The notes beneath the pieces are model-generated. The model was given only the letters and a program-made list of their open reading frames with translations, did not search any database and was not told where the DNA came from. From the NCBI GenBank assembly GCA_018806915.1, contig JAGKQI010000033.1:682001-746000 (forward strand): a DNA stretch of 64,000 nt, given 5' to 3'. This DNA comes from Phytophthora colocasiae. Taxonomy: Eukaryota > Oomycota > Peronosporomycetes > Peronosporales > Peronosporaceae. This document shows, piece after piece, positions 30,669-42,932 of this stretch. The position numbers and the translations under genes were made by a program. The stretch's first letter is position 1. Every line of letters starts with the position of its first letter.

Positions 30669-33600
30669 ATGCGTTTAGGCGGTAGAGGACGTGGCAATTG
30701 GCAGCGCTTCCAGCAGCAACAGTATGGCCAACAACACGGTGGCTACGTTTCTCAGAGTTCCTACAGACAGCAACAGTCCAACCAGCAGCAACCTCCAGTC
30801 CCTGCTAATGCCTCACAAATGCAGAGAGACGTTGTGGCCTTTATTGAAGCTTTTCGAGCCAATCAGTCCAGTCCTGCAGCACCACCAAATGCTCTGACTC
30901 TTGATGTGATAGTGCGTGCCATTTGCAGCCATTTCCGTACGTGAAAAACCTGGTCGAATATTATTTGAACTCTAATGATGGCTACATTTCAGGTGTCAAT
31001 GCGTTCGAGGAACTTATGGGTACAAGTGCGTTGCAATTACCAGCTTTAAGGCAGTTGCACACTGTGAACCAACGAGTGTGGACGTTCGTGACGTGTTTCA
31101 TGCAGAGTCGACGGATTAACACGCTCTTTGAGTGTCATCAAGCTTTTTTACAACACGAAGGACTGCGGTCATTCCAGGAACTGAAGATTGGCAACTCCTT
31201 TCTACATTCTGAGGCAGTGCAGCAGCTTTATTACTCGCCCATGACCATTGTAACCATCACCACAAGAGATGTACTGAGTTCTTTACGTCAATTTGAAGAA
31301 ATGCTGGGTCACGACGCGTTCAGATCGTCATCACGAATTGATCTGAACGAATTTCTGCAGTATTTGGCGCAACAGTACGGACAACCCAGTGCTCAGGCCA
31401 TGGGTATAGCTATCGACCCCAACGGATTCGGCGTTTACGTGGGGATGCTGCGAAGAGTGGCGAACCACGAGATGAAGGAGATGAAGACGCTCGAGCAGCA
31501 GTTCCAACGTGAGGTGGCGGAGAAAATGTTCCGTCTAACCAAGGAGAAATTCAGTGATGACAATAGGAAGCAGGCATTGGAGGAGTTATTGGAGAATACG
31601 AAGACACGGACGGAAAGTGAGAATGGGTTTCACAGTAAACGGGAGGCGAAAAACAGCAACATGAAGTCGCTCTCTCTGGATATGCTGAAGCGCGTGACGG
31701 ATGTAGACGTGTATTTGGACAATGTGTTGCGAAGGAAAGCTGCTGCAGATGCTAAAAGCCAGCAGAAACTCCGCAAACCCATTTCATCTCAGGAAATCGC
31801 GGAGACGGACTCGAAACTTCGCACTCAGATGACGCGTTTTCTCGTGGCGTCTCAAAAGAGCAGGTACCACTCGAGGTTGAAGGTCGTGACGTGGGTTATC
31901 TGCAGTATCATGGCCAAGACGTATGCGTTGCTTCTAAGCGATGATAAATTACCAGATGAGGGTACTGAAGGAGAGTTAGAGACGGCGGAAGTTGCTGAAA
32001 GTGACAAGGAAGAGTGCGATTGCTGCTGTGTGGGGAAAGAGTCTTGTACCTGTTCGTGTACTTGCAAGTGCCATGTTGAGTCAAGCGATGAAGAAGAGGA
32101 AGATGATGATGGAGAAACGAAGGACGAACAGCCTAAAACGGACACCGACACGTTCCCTGTCATGCCAACGGATCCGTTTGCTTCTAGGTTCGCAAAGCTT
32201 AACAAACAAGTGGAAGTTACGTTGGAAGACGTGAAAACGGAGGTTGACAACTTCCTGGAGTGCAAAAAGTCAGGTGAAAACCAGCCTCAGACGCCGAAAG
32301 ACGTGCTACTGCTTCTGTCAACACTGGAAAAGCACTTACTGTCCAAGTTTACAGCGAAAAACAGCGGTACTGTTCTCTGGGCTGGGCGGCAATCCGTCCT
32401 AGAGCTGTTACCGGAACTTCTCGACGATACTAACGGTACTGAGGACAATGGATTTAAGTGGCTCCTAAGCCTACTGAGTTCTACCAACAGAGAAGATGTG
32501 AAGACCAGCGCTATAAGTGAGAAACGTCTACAAGAAGAAGTGCTACCCTTCATCCGAGAATGCCGCGCGACCATTGCTTCGTCTGCGTCGTTGTCTTCAC
32601 TTCCTAGCGAGAAACAGCAGCAGTGGATAGGGCATCGAGTTGCCGTTGAGCTTGGCTCTACTCGTGCTAAAGAAGCAGGTGCCCCAAGTATTGAAGAGTT
32701 GATTCAGCTAGCCGACCAGGAGTCCATCGGAGGAGAGTCTTCGCTGGTCAAGTACGCCGGCAGTTTGGATCTTAACCACGGGGTCAACAGCTCGGAAGGA
32801 GCTACAGGTGAGTTAGAGCAGCAAGCGCTTGAACAAGTGCGCAAATGCCCGTACTTGGTTGATGTGTCGCTGTTCATGGATTGGCAAGAGCGCTACGCCC
32901 CACTGTGTGGGCCTTTGCTCTCGTTTCTCCGCGCGCATGAAATGATTCTACTTGATCATGCGCCGTCTGCCAACTTGATGTTTGTGTGTTGTTTGAACGG
33001 AGCGATAGTGCGTGTGAATGAGAAGTCTACGGCGTCCGACCTAGAACTGCTACTATCTCGCGCTCAGCAAGACAAAAGCCGCGTATCTGCCAGCCAAGTG
33101 GCGGTCCATTTGGTCTCGATGATCGTGACGTGCAGGAGCGAAGGAAACTTCCCCAAACAACTTGTCCAGGCACATTTACGCTCCTATTTGTCCAGTTTTG
33201 CCAAGGACAAAACCGCTGAAAGTTATCCGGAGCGTTTGGTACTGGAGATCCTCCTGGAAACGCCAATCCAATTTGCAGACGTTATGGTGCCTTTGCTTCT
33301 CGGTTTACTGACTGGATCGAATGAATGGGAAGCTGCAGATCGAGTGTGGAAAGCGTGCAGAATCGATGCGGAACGGAAGACGCTGCTGTTAGCATCCTGT
33401 AGGAGCTCACTGTGGACAAACCAAACGGACAAGTGGTGTGCTCTACGTGATAATCTGACCGCTACCATCGAGGATACTACTTCAAGTACTACGGAAGTTA
33501 CTACAGCTAGTATCAAGGCGAACGAAGCAAAGACTACCGAAGATGCTGGTGTTTTCGACTCTTCAGCTTCTGAAGTACCAGTTTTCTCAATGGAACCAGC

Positions 33601-36600
33601 TGACCAAGAGATGGAGGAGGTTTCTACCACTGAAAAAGCTAGTGATTCCTGTCGCTCTTTCATTCAAGACTTACGGAAGAAACAATTCGGCGTGGGTCTT
33701 CAAATCCAGGACGAAGCCACTAACTCTGTACTCCTCATTCAACAGCAGCGTCTAGAACGTGCGCTTAAACGGCTAAGTGACGAACTCTACAGTGAAAGTA
33801 CGCATTTTGTCCTGGAGCTGCTGCAGAACGCAGATGATAATACGTACGATGACACAGTGATTCCACTCGGAGACTTCACGTTGACGAAAGACAAAGAGAT
33901 CGTCTTCTACAACAACGAAAAAGGATTTTCTTCGACGAATATCCAAGCCATTTGCGATGTCGGTGCTTCTACAAAAGCTGTGGACTCGGACGCAAGTATT
34001 GGCAAGAAAGGAATCGGGTTTAAGAGCGTTTTCAAGGTGTCGGACGACCCGCAAGTCCATTCCAACGGTTTCCACATCTGCTTCCACGCCAAGAACTCGA
34101 CACACGGGTCTGGGATGGGCTACATCTTGCCGTATTGGCTGGAGGATACTGCTAAATGGAAACAGCGACGGGGTACGACGTTTGTGTTGCCTTTGAACGA
34201 AACTTCGGTTTCGAGAGTTCGGGATATCTCCCAGTCGCTGTTGGCCTTCGAGCCGTCAGTGCTGCTGTTCCTTCGCCGTATTCGTGAACTTCGACTACGG
34301 GACTCGGTTGGAGACCAGACGCTTCACTTTTTGAAGAAGGAGAAGAAGCTGCAGAATGCCCAGCTTGTTCAGTTGTTTTCTCAAGAAAAAAAGAGCGGAG
34401 ACAACGTGGAGATGACGCAGCAGAACTGGTTGGTGGTGAAGGAGAAGCTGACGCCCCCACAGTTCTTCACCCGTCATCAACTTGCTGAGATTGCCATTGC
34501 TTTCCCTGTTGCGCTTCCAAATCAAGAAATCAACGACCGACCACCACTGCAGCAGGTTTTCTGTTACTTGCCTCTGCGGTCCTATGGCTTCCGGTTTATT
34601 TTGCAGGGAGACTTCGAGATCCCCAGTTCTCGAGAAGCGATTACGAACGGCAGCGAGTGGAACGAGTGGCTCGTGTCTAAATTCCCCCAACTGGTTCGTT
34701 CTGCTGTGATCAGCTACGTTTTAACCATCCAACAGGATGGAATTGCTGCCATTTCTCATTTGTTGTCGCTGCTGCCGATTGAGAACGAGGTACAAGCTCC
34801 TTTCCGATCGATCATCCCGGAGATCATGAGGGAGTTACGTCAAGTCAAGTGGCTAGTAGATGCTTCCGGAGAGCTACGCAGTCCTGCGGAGCTGATTGAT
34901 GGAGGAGATGCCAAGGAAACATTGGAAGTTTTAGGAGAAGCTCTTGGCAAGCGTTTCCTGCACCCAACTCTCTCTCGTGAAATGTCTGTGTCGATGAAGA
35001 GTCAATTGCGGATCGAACAGCTCCACGCCTCGCATCTAATGCGTGTGTTGTCACTCTCGGCTGAAAAGAACGACGTGGACTGGACGGTCAAGGTTTTGGC
35101 TCAGCTTTCCAAGCTGTGGCGGAAGGATCGTCACTCTTCTTTACTTCGACAGGAGCTGCGCTTGATCAAGTGTTTCCCTCTGCAAAAGAGCAGCCAGAGT
35201 GACAGCAAGTGGGTTTCTCTAGCGGATGGTCACGATTCTCTGTTTGTATCGAACGTACAGGATGACGATTCTTCTGAATCGTACAAGTTCTTTGGGGATA
35301 TTCGGATTCTCGAAGAAACGTTCACCAAGATGATGAACAAGAGCTCGAAATTGCGCTCTTTCTTACTGACCGATGTGGGAATTCACGTGATGGAAGATCA
35401 CGACTTGATTCAGCACCACATTCTCCCCAAGGTGGCTACAGTGCCGGAGCGAAGTGTTGTGCTCGAGTACGGACGATTCCTAGCTGCCCACCTGGAGAAA
35501 TGCAGGCAGTGCGCGGTTCTAAAGGATATCAAGGCGAATCTAGTTGTTGCGACGACGCACAACAGTCTTGTATCGGTTGAAAGCCCCAATTCGTTCGTGG
35601 TTTTGCCTTCAACGTGTCGAAAAGTGGATGAATTGATCTCATGGATCAAAACGAAGGTAGATGATGCTTTTTCCATCGTGGCTACTGAGTATTTCTCTGA
35701 GGATTCAAGGGACGAGCAGTGGCAGAAGTTACTGGTTGATACGTGTGAGCTTCCGCTGCTGTTTGACGTCGTCAGTCTCTCGTCAGATGCCCGTTCACAG
35801 GCTGGAATGAAACAGTTGCTCCAGTGGATTGAAGCGGAGGAGGACATTCAAGTGAAGCGCAGCATTTCCACGTGTCTAGCGCAATATTTGGATAAAAAAT
35901 GGCAAGCAACCGATGATTCTGATGACGGTGTTGACTTCTGGAGAGATTTCTGCTGGCTGGAAGGATCGGATCAACAGTTCCACCGTCCTACAGACCTGTG
36001 GCTGCCAGTTGAGAAAGCCACGCGGTTGTTTACCCCAGCAATGGTGACGTTCAGTACAATCCAGTGGAAAAATGACGCGTTCTCAAGACTTGTTGGCTTG
36101 AAATGTTCTGCCAGTGTCTCTGATGTCCTTACAGCTATCTCCAGTCTCTCGGTTGGCTCGACTGAAGTGGAGATTGATCAAATAGTCCGGATGTACTCGT
36201 TCTTATGGGAAGAAAGCCAACAGTCCGACTTGTGCAGAACTGAAATCACGAAGGCATTCTCTCATAAAGCGATGATCGTCTTCAAAAACAGAGAAACGTA
36301 TCGTTTTATAGGTTCGAAGAGCGCAGTGTGGTCGTCTACTGCGCACAACGGAGAACTGGTGGCTTTGGAGATGCTGTATCCAAAATCATTGGCTGAGTTT
36401 TTCACGGAAGTTTGCGGTGTTCAGCGGAAACCTTCTGTCTCTTTCTTGTGTGAAAGAATCACACAGCAAAGCTACTCTTTAACCAATGGTAGTTCCAAAA
36501 TGTGGAAGAAGAATCTACTCCCGTTGCTGTCTGGGCTTTCGAAGAAGGTGAAGAAACATTCGTTGTCAAAGTCAGAGACGAAGGAGATCAAGAAGACATT

Positions 36601-38413
36601 GAAGGCAGCTCCGTGGTTGCCAGTGCGAAGTATCAGTGGATCCAGCTTTGATTTCGTGTTTTGTACGTCAAAAGACCATCCTGTCCAAGCGGCGACGGAT
36701 GAAGAGCGAAAACTGCAGAAGTTACTGCTTTCTCTCGCTAAGGAAACCTCAGCAGACGGCAGGAAGGGAGGAACTACGTGCAAGGGCATTAAACTGGTCC
36801 AGCTTGAAGCTTTCGGAGATGATCTCGACGAATTGCTCCGTTTTATCAAGATCTCAACCTTGTCTTCTCACCTTGAGACTCATGCTACTACGTGGTGTAA
36901 AATCCTCGCTCGATTGACGAAATCACCGCAGCTGGACAAGAAGAAGAGCAAGAAGAAGTTGATAAAGTTCACGCAACTTGTGGTGAAATTCTGGGCCATG
37001 ACTCCAAATGATGATGTGGATTTCCAAAACTGTTTGCAACAGTTGGAAATCTTCCCAACACTCGACGGAAATCTGCGATGTGCTTCAGCTGACTTGTACA
37101 TTAACGACCAAGCGGAATTACCTAAAGAAGAGCTACAGAATGGACTCCAAATACTTGGACTCTTCCCGTGGAGTTACTTTGTGGATTCAGAAGATAAAGA
37201 GACGACTCGAATTCGTCGATTCCTCACTGAATTTTGTGGTATTAAGTCATTGAGCGAGGCCTTGCAGTACGAAGTCAGTGTACTCAGTTCGCAACGCCTA
37301 GCGAGTGAAGCGTTCCACTTGAAGACCCGCACCGCTCTCGCTGTGGCTCAGCGTTTCCTATTCAACAGTTACCGGAACCTGTACGACCAGCTTGATCACG
37401 TCTCGATCGCTAAATTCGCAAAGGAATTTCAGTGTATTCTGGTCGACGGTCACGATGGTTTCCAGGTAGTATATCGAGTGGGGAATTCCTTCAGTCTTCG
37501 ACGTGAGGTTGACGTATCTCGCTGCTTCCTGGACGTTTCGAAGAGCACTTTGTACATGCAGTTTGTATCTGGAGATGAAGAGGCAAGTGAGCTCTCTTCT
37601 GTGTTGATGGAGATATCTCGAAAGCTTTTTGGAGCTCAAGTCGCTCCTGGAGTGGCTAATCTCGTGTACCTAAGCTTGTTGCAAACTGATGCACAGAGAA
37701 ACCAGTGGCTAGAGGACACGCAACGTTTACCGTCGATACCCGAAGCCGAAGAACCGTGGGTCCAACGCTCGGACAATTCAACTGTAGGACAAACTACCGG
37801 TAGTACAAGTCGGAAACGCGCTTCAGACGATGTGGAAGACGGCGAGATCGAGACAGGAGAAGCTCCCAAGAAATCGTACCAACTACCACCTCAATATCCG
37901 CCGCTGCCTCCTCGAAGTACTCCATACCAGCCGCTACCTCCGCAACCGGTTACTGGAGCCCCATATCAACCACCACTACCTCCTTCTACCCAAGGAATGC
38001 AGTCTTTAGCTCTGTCTAACACCATGACAAAGGAGGAGCGAGAAGCTATCGGTCGATGGGGAGAAGAGTACGTGTTTAACCAGTTGAAACAGCAGCATTC
38101 AGAGACAGAGTCCAACATGACGGTGCAGTGGGTGAATGAGGAAGAAGAGTCTGGTCTCCCGTACGATCTCACGTTGTCGGTTGCTGGGAAAGTGGTGGAA
38201 TACATCGAGGTGAAATCCACGCGGACGATGGAGAAGGGTGTGTTCGAGATCAGTATGAACGAACTGGACCAAGCAGCTATCCACGGATCCACGTACAGCA
38301 TCTACCGCGTGTTCAACGCTGGCAACGCTGCATTGTGTCGCGTTATCCGTATGAAGAACCCTGTATCGCTAGTGCGTCAACGAAAGATTCAACTGGCACT
38401 TGTCATGCAGTAA
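30669..38413 (+). CDS. Giant GHKL-ATPase protein with NO VEIN (DUF3883) C-terminal domain
   Basis: Two exons, 30669-30936 and 30993-38413 (56-nt intron, GTACGTGA...TTTCAG), give 2562 residues. The N-terminus is Arg/Gly then Gln-rich. A Cys cluster (CDCCCVG, CTCSCTCKCH) and acidic run lie at about residues 428-460. A sacsin/HSP90-type ATPase occupies about 980-1290: N-box ELLQNADDN, GASTKAV, and the GKKGIGFKSVF lid. A helical middle follows, then a Pro-rich linker (about 2390-2425). The final 130 residues match the NO VEIN domain with a restriction-endonuclease-like D...E-x-K (PYDLTLS, EYIEVKST). In plants NO VEIN is a nuclear protein needed for vascular patterning; the molecular function is unknown. 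The exon-1 ATG and intron are my model; exon 2 is certain. Confidence 0.85.
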
Positions 38414-38625
38414 GATTTTCAGTTTTGATTAATAGACGAAAGCTCTGAAAGAATCACGAAACGTACTAGCTAGTACTTCAAAGTAAATCGTATTGATGGG
38501 GTGTTGTAATTGATGGAGAGTTCTTTGAAACGCAAACGGAGTGGGTTCCCCACTTTTGTGTGTACATTCAAGCAGTCTATGCAGACATTGCTAGGCAAAC
38601 CTTGCCCAAAATTCGGACACCGCTC

Positions 38626-39243
38626 TTAAACATCCGTGGAAATCTTACTGGCCTTCTCGCCCTTCGTCACCTTAGAGCTGCAAGCAGCAGCATCCTCCAC
38701 GATATTCGCATCCGGGTTCTCACAAGCGGCGATCTTGAGTTCACACGGGTTCGAGTACCAGACTCCGTCGGAACCACACACGCGCAGCTCAACGTCAGGG
38801 CAACCACTCGCACACTTCGATTTCTCAGCCTTGTTGTTGCCCTCCTTACTTCCGTCGTCGCTCTCACTAGCGGACTCATCCTCATCACTCGCGGACTCAT
38901 CGCGCGGAGCTCCAAATTCCTTGCCGTAGAGACGCTTGTACTCCTCCAAAATGTCGACCTTTTCCCCACTGGGTTTGCACTTAGCACGGCGCATCACGCA
39001 CTCGTTTGAGTAAGAGACTCCGTTCTCATCCACGACGGGACGCATGACGGCGAGACAGGCAAAGTTGCAAGACGTTCTGACGTTTTCCGATTCGTCGACC
39101 TCTTTCTTTTTCCCCTTGTTCTTGCACTTAGCACGGCGCATTTCGCACTCGTTTTCATAAGAGACTCCGTTCTCATCCACCACTGGGGGACGGATGACAG
39201 CGAGAACGCTATGGGGACAGATAAAGTTGCAAGAAGTGGCAAT
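38626..39243 (-). pseudogene. 3' part of a Kazal-type secreted protease inhibitor gene, split by the Copia element
   Basis: Carries three Kazal domains. The first two (around CNFICPHS and CNFACLAV) keep ENGVSYxNEC and MRRAKC but lack the third and sixth cysteines, the four-cysteine form known from Phytophthora EPI inhibitors. The third (CASGCPDVELRVCGSDGVWY) has all six, with Asp at the predicted P1 position. Acidic Ser/Glu linkers separate domains 2 and 3. The signal-peptide exon lies beyond the retrotransposon at 44505-44632, and the frame is continuous across the two parts when one target-site copy is counted. In oomycetes such proteins block host apoplastic serine proteases. As it stands the gene cannot make a secreted product. 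Confidence 0.85.
39239..39243. repeat. Target-site duplication GCAAT, left copy
   Basis: GCAAT directly before the left LTR and again at 44505-44509 after the right LTR. It lies within the Kazal gene coding sequence. Confidence 0.9.
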
Positions 39244-39583
39244 TATTGCACTAGCAGGAAGTCCGACCGAAGACACACAAAGCAGTAGTCGTTTAGGAGA
39301 CGTTTGTGTATTAGATGGTAAAAGTGAGAATGAGAAAGAAAACGACGAATGCACAAGGGTTGCTACCCTTGGGTCTCCTCTGTGGGAAGAGTGACGACAG
39401 TGCTCCCCATACGCACAGGATCCTTCATCCGGACCTGAATGAGGTTAGTTATGGTCGTCTGTCCTTCGGTGTTGTTCGTATGAGCGTATGAAATGGGAGA
39501 AATCACTTGATGTAGTAGTTGAGGGCTTCCATCGACCCTCATGTAGCGAGTGAAGTTGAAGCGAGACTTTCAGCTTTGCAACA
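39244..39583 (-). repeat. 3' LTR of the Copia element
   Basis: In element orientation it begins TGTTGCAAAGC and ends GCAATA. Same 340-base length as 44165-44504, with no difference found by eye. The end of pol overlaps the LTR by 14 bases. Confidence 0.95.
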
Positions 39584-41399
39584 CTCCCCCTTGAGTGAAG
39601 CTTCCGAGCCGGAGCATGCCCCGCAGGCGACCAAAGATAATGCGATCGGTGGCCTTGGTGAAAATGTCAGCAATTTGTTGTTGAGTGGGGCAGTATTCAA
39701 CGCGAACTTGCTTCCTGGAAATTGCGTCTCGTACAAAATGATACTTGATAGCGAGGTGACGCGTACGCTGAGTCGTAATGGCATTTTCCATCGATTTTAT
39801 TGCTGACTGGTTGTCCACACGGAGTAGTGTTGAGTCGTTGTCGTGTAGTAGGCCGATTTCTTGAAGCAGTTGGTTGATTGAGATGCAGTCTTGAACAGCA
39901 GAGCATGCTGCAACGTATTCTGCTTCCATAGTGGATAGGGAAACTGTGGTTTGTTTCCTCGAAAACCAGGAAATTGTCATGCCATTGATCTGGAGGACGG
40001 AGCCGCTTGTCGATTTCGCTGTCAGTGAGTCGCCGGCCCAGTTTGCGTCGGAGTAAACGATAGGCTGCAATTTCGTCGAAGTGCCGCTGCCGAATTTGTA
40101 GAATAGTCCAATGTTGGAAGTGCCCTTCAAGTAGCGTAGAATCCGCTTCACCCCGTTCCAGTGCGTCAAAGACGGACACGACACGAAGCGCGACAGAGTG
40201 TTTGTTGCAACCGTGATGTCAGGTCGAGTGCAATTTGATAGCCAAAGAAGGCTTCCGATAGCTTCACGATACTGGTTGCTGTCGTGAAATGCGTCACCGG
40301 ATTCATCAAAGAACTGATGGTGGACATCCATGGGGGTCGCGACGGGTTTGCAGTTTACCATGTCGAACTTTTCCAGCAGGTCGATTGTCGATTGTTGTTG
40401 GTGCAGGAAGATGCCATCCGTGGTGCGATTAATCCAAATGCCTAGGCACTTTTGAGCTTCCCCCAGGTTCTTGATATTGAAACGCTGAGCGAGGCGTGAC
40501 ATCACGACCTCCGATAGCTTGTCGCTTTGGCTTACTACCAGCACATCATCGACGTAGAGGCCGAGAACGCAGAGATTTCCATCACGCCTCATGAAATAGA
40601 TACACGGGTCGATCTTGCTTCTCGAAAAACCTTCCGCCTTGAGAAACGCATCGATTAGGTCATTCCAGAGCTTGCCACTTTGCTTTAACCCATAGAGACC
40701 TTTGAGAAGTAACCAGGACATATTCCCGTCGGCTCCAGGAGTTCCCTTTGGTGGCTTCAGGTAAATTTTCTTGTCGATGTCAGACTTCAAATAAGCATTA
40801 GGCACATCACCTTGCAAAAGCTTGGCTTTCCAGATAGCCGCAAGTGCTGTGATAAGTCGAAGACTGGAGATTTTAAGCACGGGCGCGAACGTTGCTTCAA
40901 AGTCCACACCAAATTTCTGCGTGAAACCTCGGGCAACCAGTCGAGCTTTGAACCTCTCCAGCTCGCCGTTGCTCGCAAACTTAATCTTGTACACCCATTT
41001 AGATGTCACAACGTTGGCATCGGTAGGTGTCTCGACCAATTCCCAGGTACCATTTGCTTGTAGGTCAGCCAGTTCTTTTTCCATGGCTGCTTTCCACTGG
41101 GTCCAGTATTCGCTGCGCATGGCTTCGTCAACAGTGCGGGGCTCTTTAACATGGTCCGACGCGCGGATGGTCAAAAGTGCGTAAGCCGGTCCGGCAAATG
41201 CGTCGATAAAAGACTGTGGTAACTCGAAATCTGCTGGCTTTTCTGGCTGTCGCCTCCCGAAGACTCGGCGCAGCGCGCCCGCAGAAATTGGACGGCCATG
41301 GTCTTCATGAACGAACACCTTCTTCGGTATCTGCATTGAGTTCCGAGTCGGTATTTGAGTCTGAAGCCGGTTTATCCTGAGGATTATCTTCTTCTTCAT
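39570..41399 (-). pseudogene. Copia reverse transcriptase and RNase H
   Basis: Sense reading from about 41340 to 39570. RT motifs: NGTWELVETP, SKWVYKIKF, KARLVARGF, LLKGLYGLKQSGKLW, and catalytic LYVDDVLVV near 40540. RNase H motifs: VYSDANWAGD, SLSTMEAEYVA, RVDNQSAI and HLAIKYHFVRD, with the D-E-D-D residues present. The domain itself is uninterrupted. A frameshift near 41350 separates it from integrase, since both frames overlap at 41305-41399. The open frame has no ATG at the biological junction. Confidence 0.9.
39584..39593 (-). promoter_or_regulatory. Polypurine tract of the Copia element
   Basis: AAGGGGGAG (minus strand) immediately before the 3' LTR TGTTGC. It primes plus-strand DNA synthesis in LTR elements and also encodes the final GGV of pol, as is common in Copia. 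Confidence 0.75.
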
Positions 41400-42273
41400 G
41401 AAGACGGTTTAGTACTTCAGCTGTCTCTGGACTGGAGATATCCAACTTATTCACGTTTTGAACGTCCGGACTTGTAGTAAACCTCTTCGTTCGTGGTAAC
41501 AGCAGGAAGTAGCCTTTCTGGGTGGACGATATGCCGACGACGATAGCCTTTTCAGCTCTTTTAGCTAGGCTGCGGCCTTTCTTGTGTTGAACGTGCACAG
41601 TACACTTGGATCCAAACCGCAAAATATGCGAGACTCGTGGTTGTTTTCCAGTTAGTACGTGCAGGGGTGACTTGTAGTCGGCGTTTGCGCGTGTCGGAAT
41701 CCGATTACGAATGTATGATGCGTACAATACTGCATCTCCCCAGTATCGCTGTGGAAGAGACGATGCCCACAGCATTGCTCGTGCCGAGTTCATCAATGTC
41801 CGGTGGAAACGTTCGGCTTTCCCGTTGGAGGCAGACGTGTTGGGGTGCGTATCCTGGAGACGTATGCCGTGTTGTGCGACGTACGCTTGGAACTTGTGGT
41901 TTGCGAATTCTCCCCCTCCATCGGAGCGTATAACCTTGATCTTCAAGTCGTACTGACGTTGGAATTCTGATGCAAATTCCACAAAGCGGTCAAAAGCTTC
42001 GCTTTTGGCATGGAGCAGATATATCTTGTTGTAGTTTGACGCGTGATCCACGATCGTGAAGATGTGACGGTGCCCATTTCTGTCTGGACGAAGGTCCGTC
42101 TTCAAGTCCATTGATATGACGGCTCCAACTTCATCTGTCGGGGCAGAGTCAGAAGTGTCTACGACGGGCTGTTTGTTGCGCGATTGCTTGGCTTTAGCGC
42201 AGGCCATACAAAACTTGACCTTCTTATTTGTCAGAGAGATACCGTTCGCCAGATTCTTGTTGACCATCCGCAA
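41305..42273 (-). pseudogene. Copia integrase
   Basis: Zinc-finger end CMACAKAKQS near 42200, then the DDE core: SMDLKTD (Asp) near 42115, VIRSDGGGEF (Asp) near 41930 and SNGKAERFHRT (Glu) near 41820. The tail has the Copia GKQPRVSHILRFG block and an acidic linker. The start of the zinc finger (around WHERLGHVNY) is in the preceding frame's territory near 42310, so a frameshift lies near 42330. Confidence 0.88.
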
Positions 42274-42932
42274 CAGGTCCTGGTAGTTGACATGCCCGAG
42301 ACGTTCGTGCCACTGCTCCAGGAAGTTTCAGGAACATCCACAAAGAATGCTTGGGCATCTCCTCGGCGTTCATCTATAGTGTCTGCAACGATCATCCACA
42401 GCCCTTTGTGCTCGATTGCTTCTCCAACGATCGATCCGTCGGGAGATAAGAATGCGCATCGATCCGCGAAGTTGAATGTCAGTCCACGGGCGCGGAGCTG
42501 AGTTAGCGATACTAGATTTCGCCGAAGTGACTCGCAGTAGTACACATTTGTGAGTAGAATCTTGTGCTTGGTCCCGTTTACTGTAGTTTCAAGGAGACAG
42601 TTACCTTTGTGAGTAGCAGTGATGGTTTGCGAGTTCGCAACGTTGATTGTCAGGTGTGCAGGCTCAAGGCCGAAGAGCATGCGTTTATCACCGCACATGT
42701 GATGAGTTGCTCCTGAATCCAGGATCCACTCAGGTGGTGCTGAATTGCGAGTTGACTTGGATGCAGCGTACCACAGGTGTGCTTCGTTATCATCTGTACT
42801 CGTGGTTATCGAATCCGTGTCAGCAGTGATGTTGTGTGCTTGGCCTTGCTGTTTAAGTGCGGCCTTGACTCGCTTAAGATCTGGGCAGGCGGGGCCGCGG
42901 TGGCCTTCTTTGTCACATACGTAACAAATCAA
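42231..42932 (-). pseudogene. Gag zinc knuckle and Copia protease
   Basis: Begins with a nucleocapsid knuckle, CYVCDKEGHRGPAC, which belongs to Gag, then the aspartic protease with WILDSGATHHMC (active site DSG) near 42725 and the flap-like NVYYCESLRRNLVSL. The frame departs from sense after about 42330. The knuckle reading continues upstream in this phase to about 43100, so the Gag frameshift lies near 43105. Confidence 0.85.
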
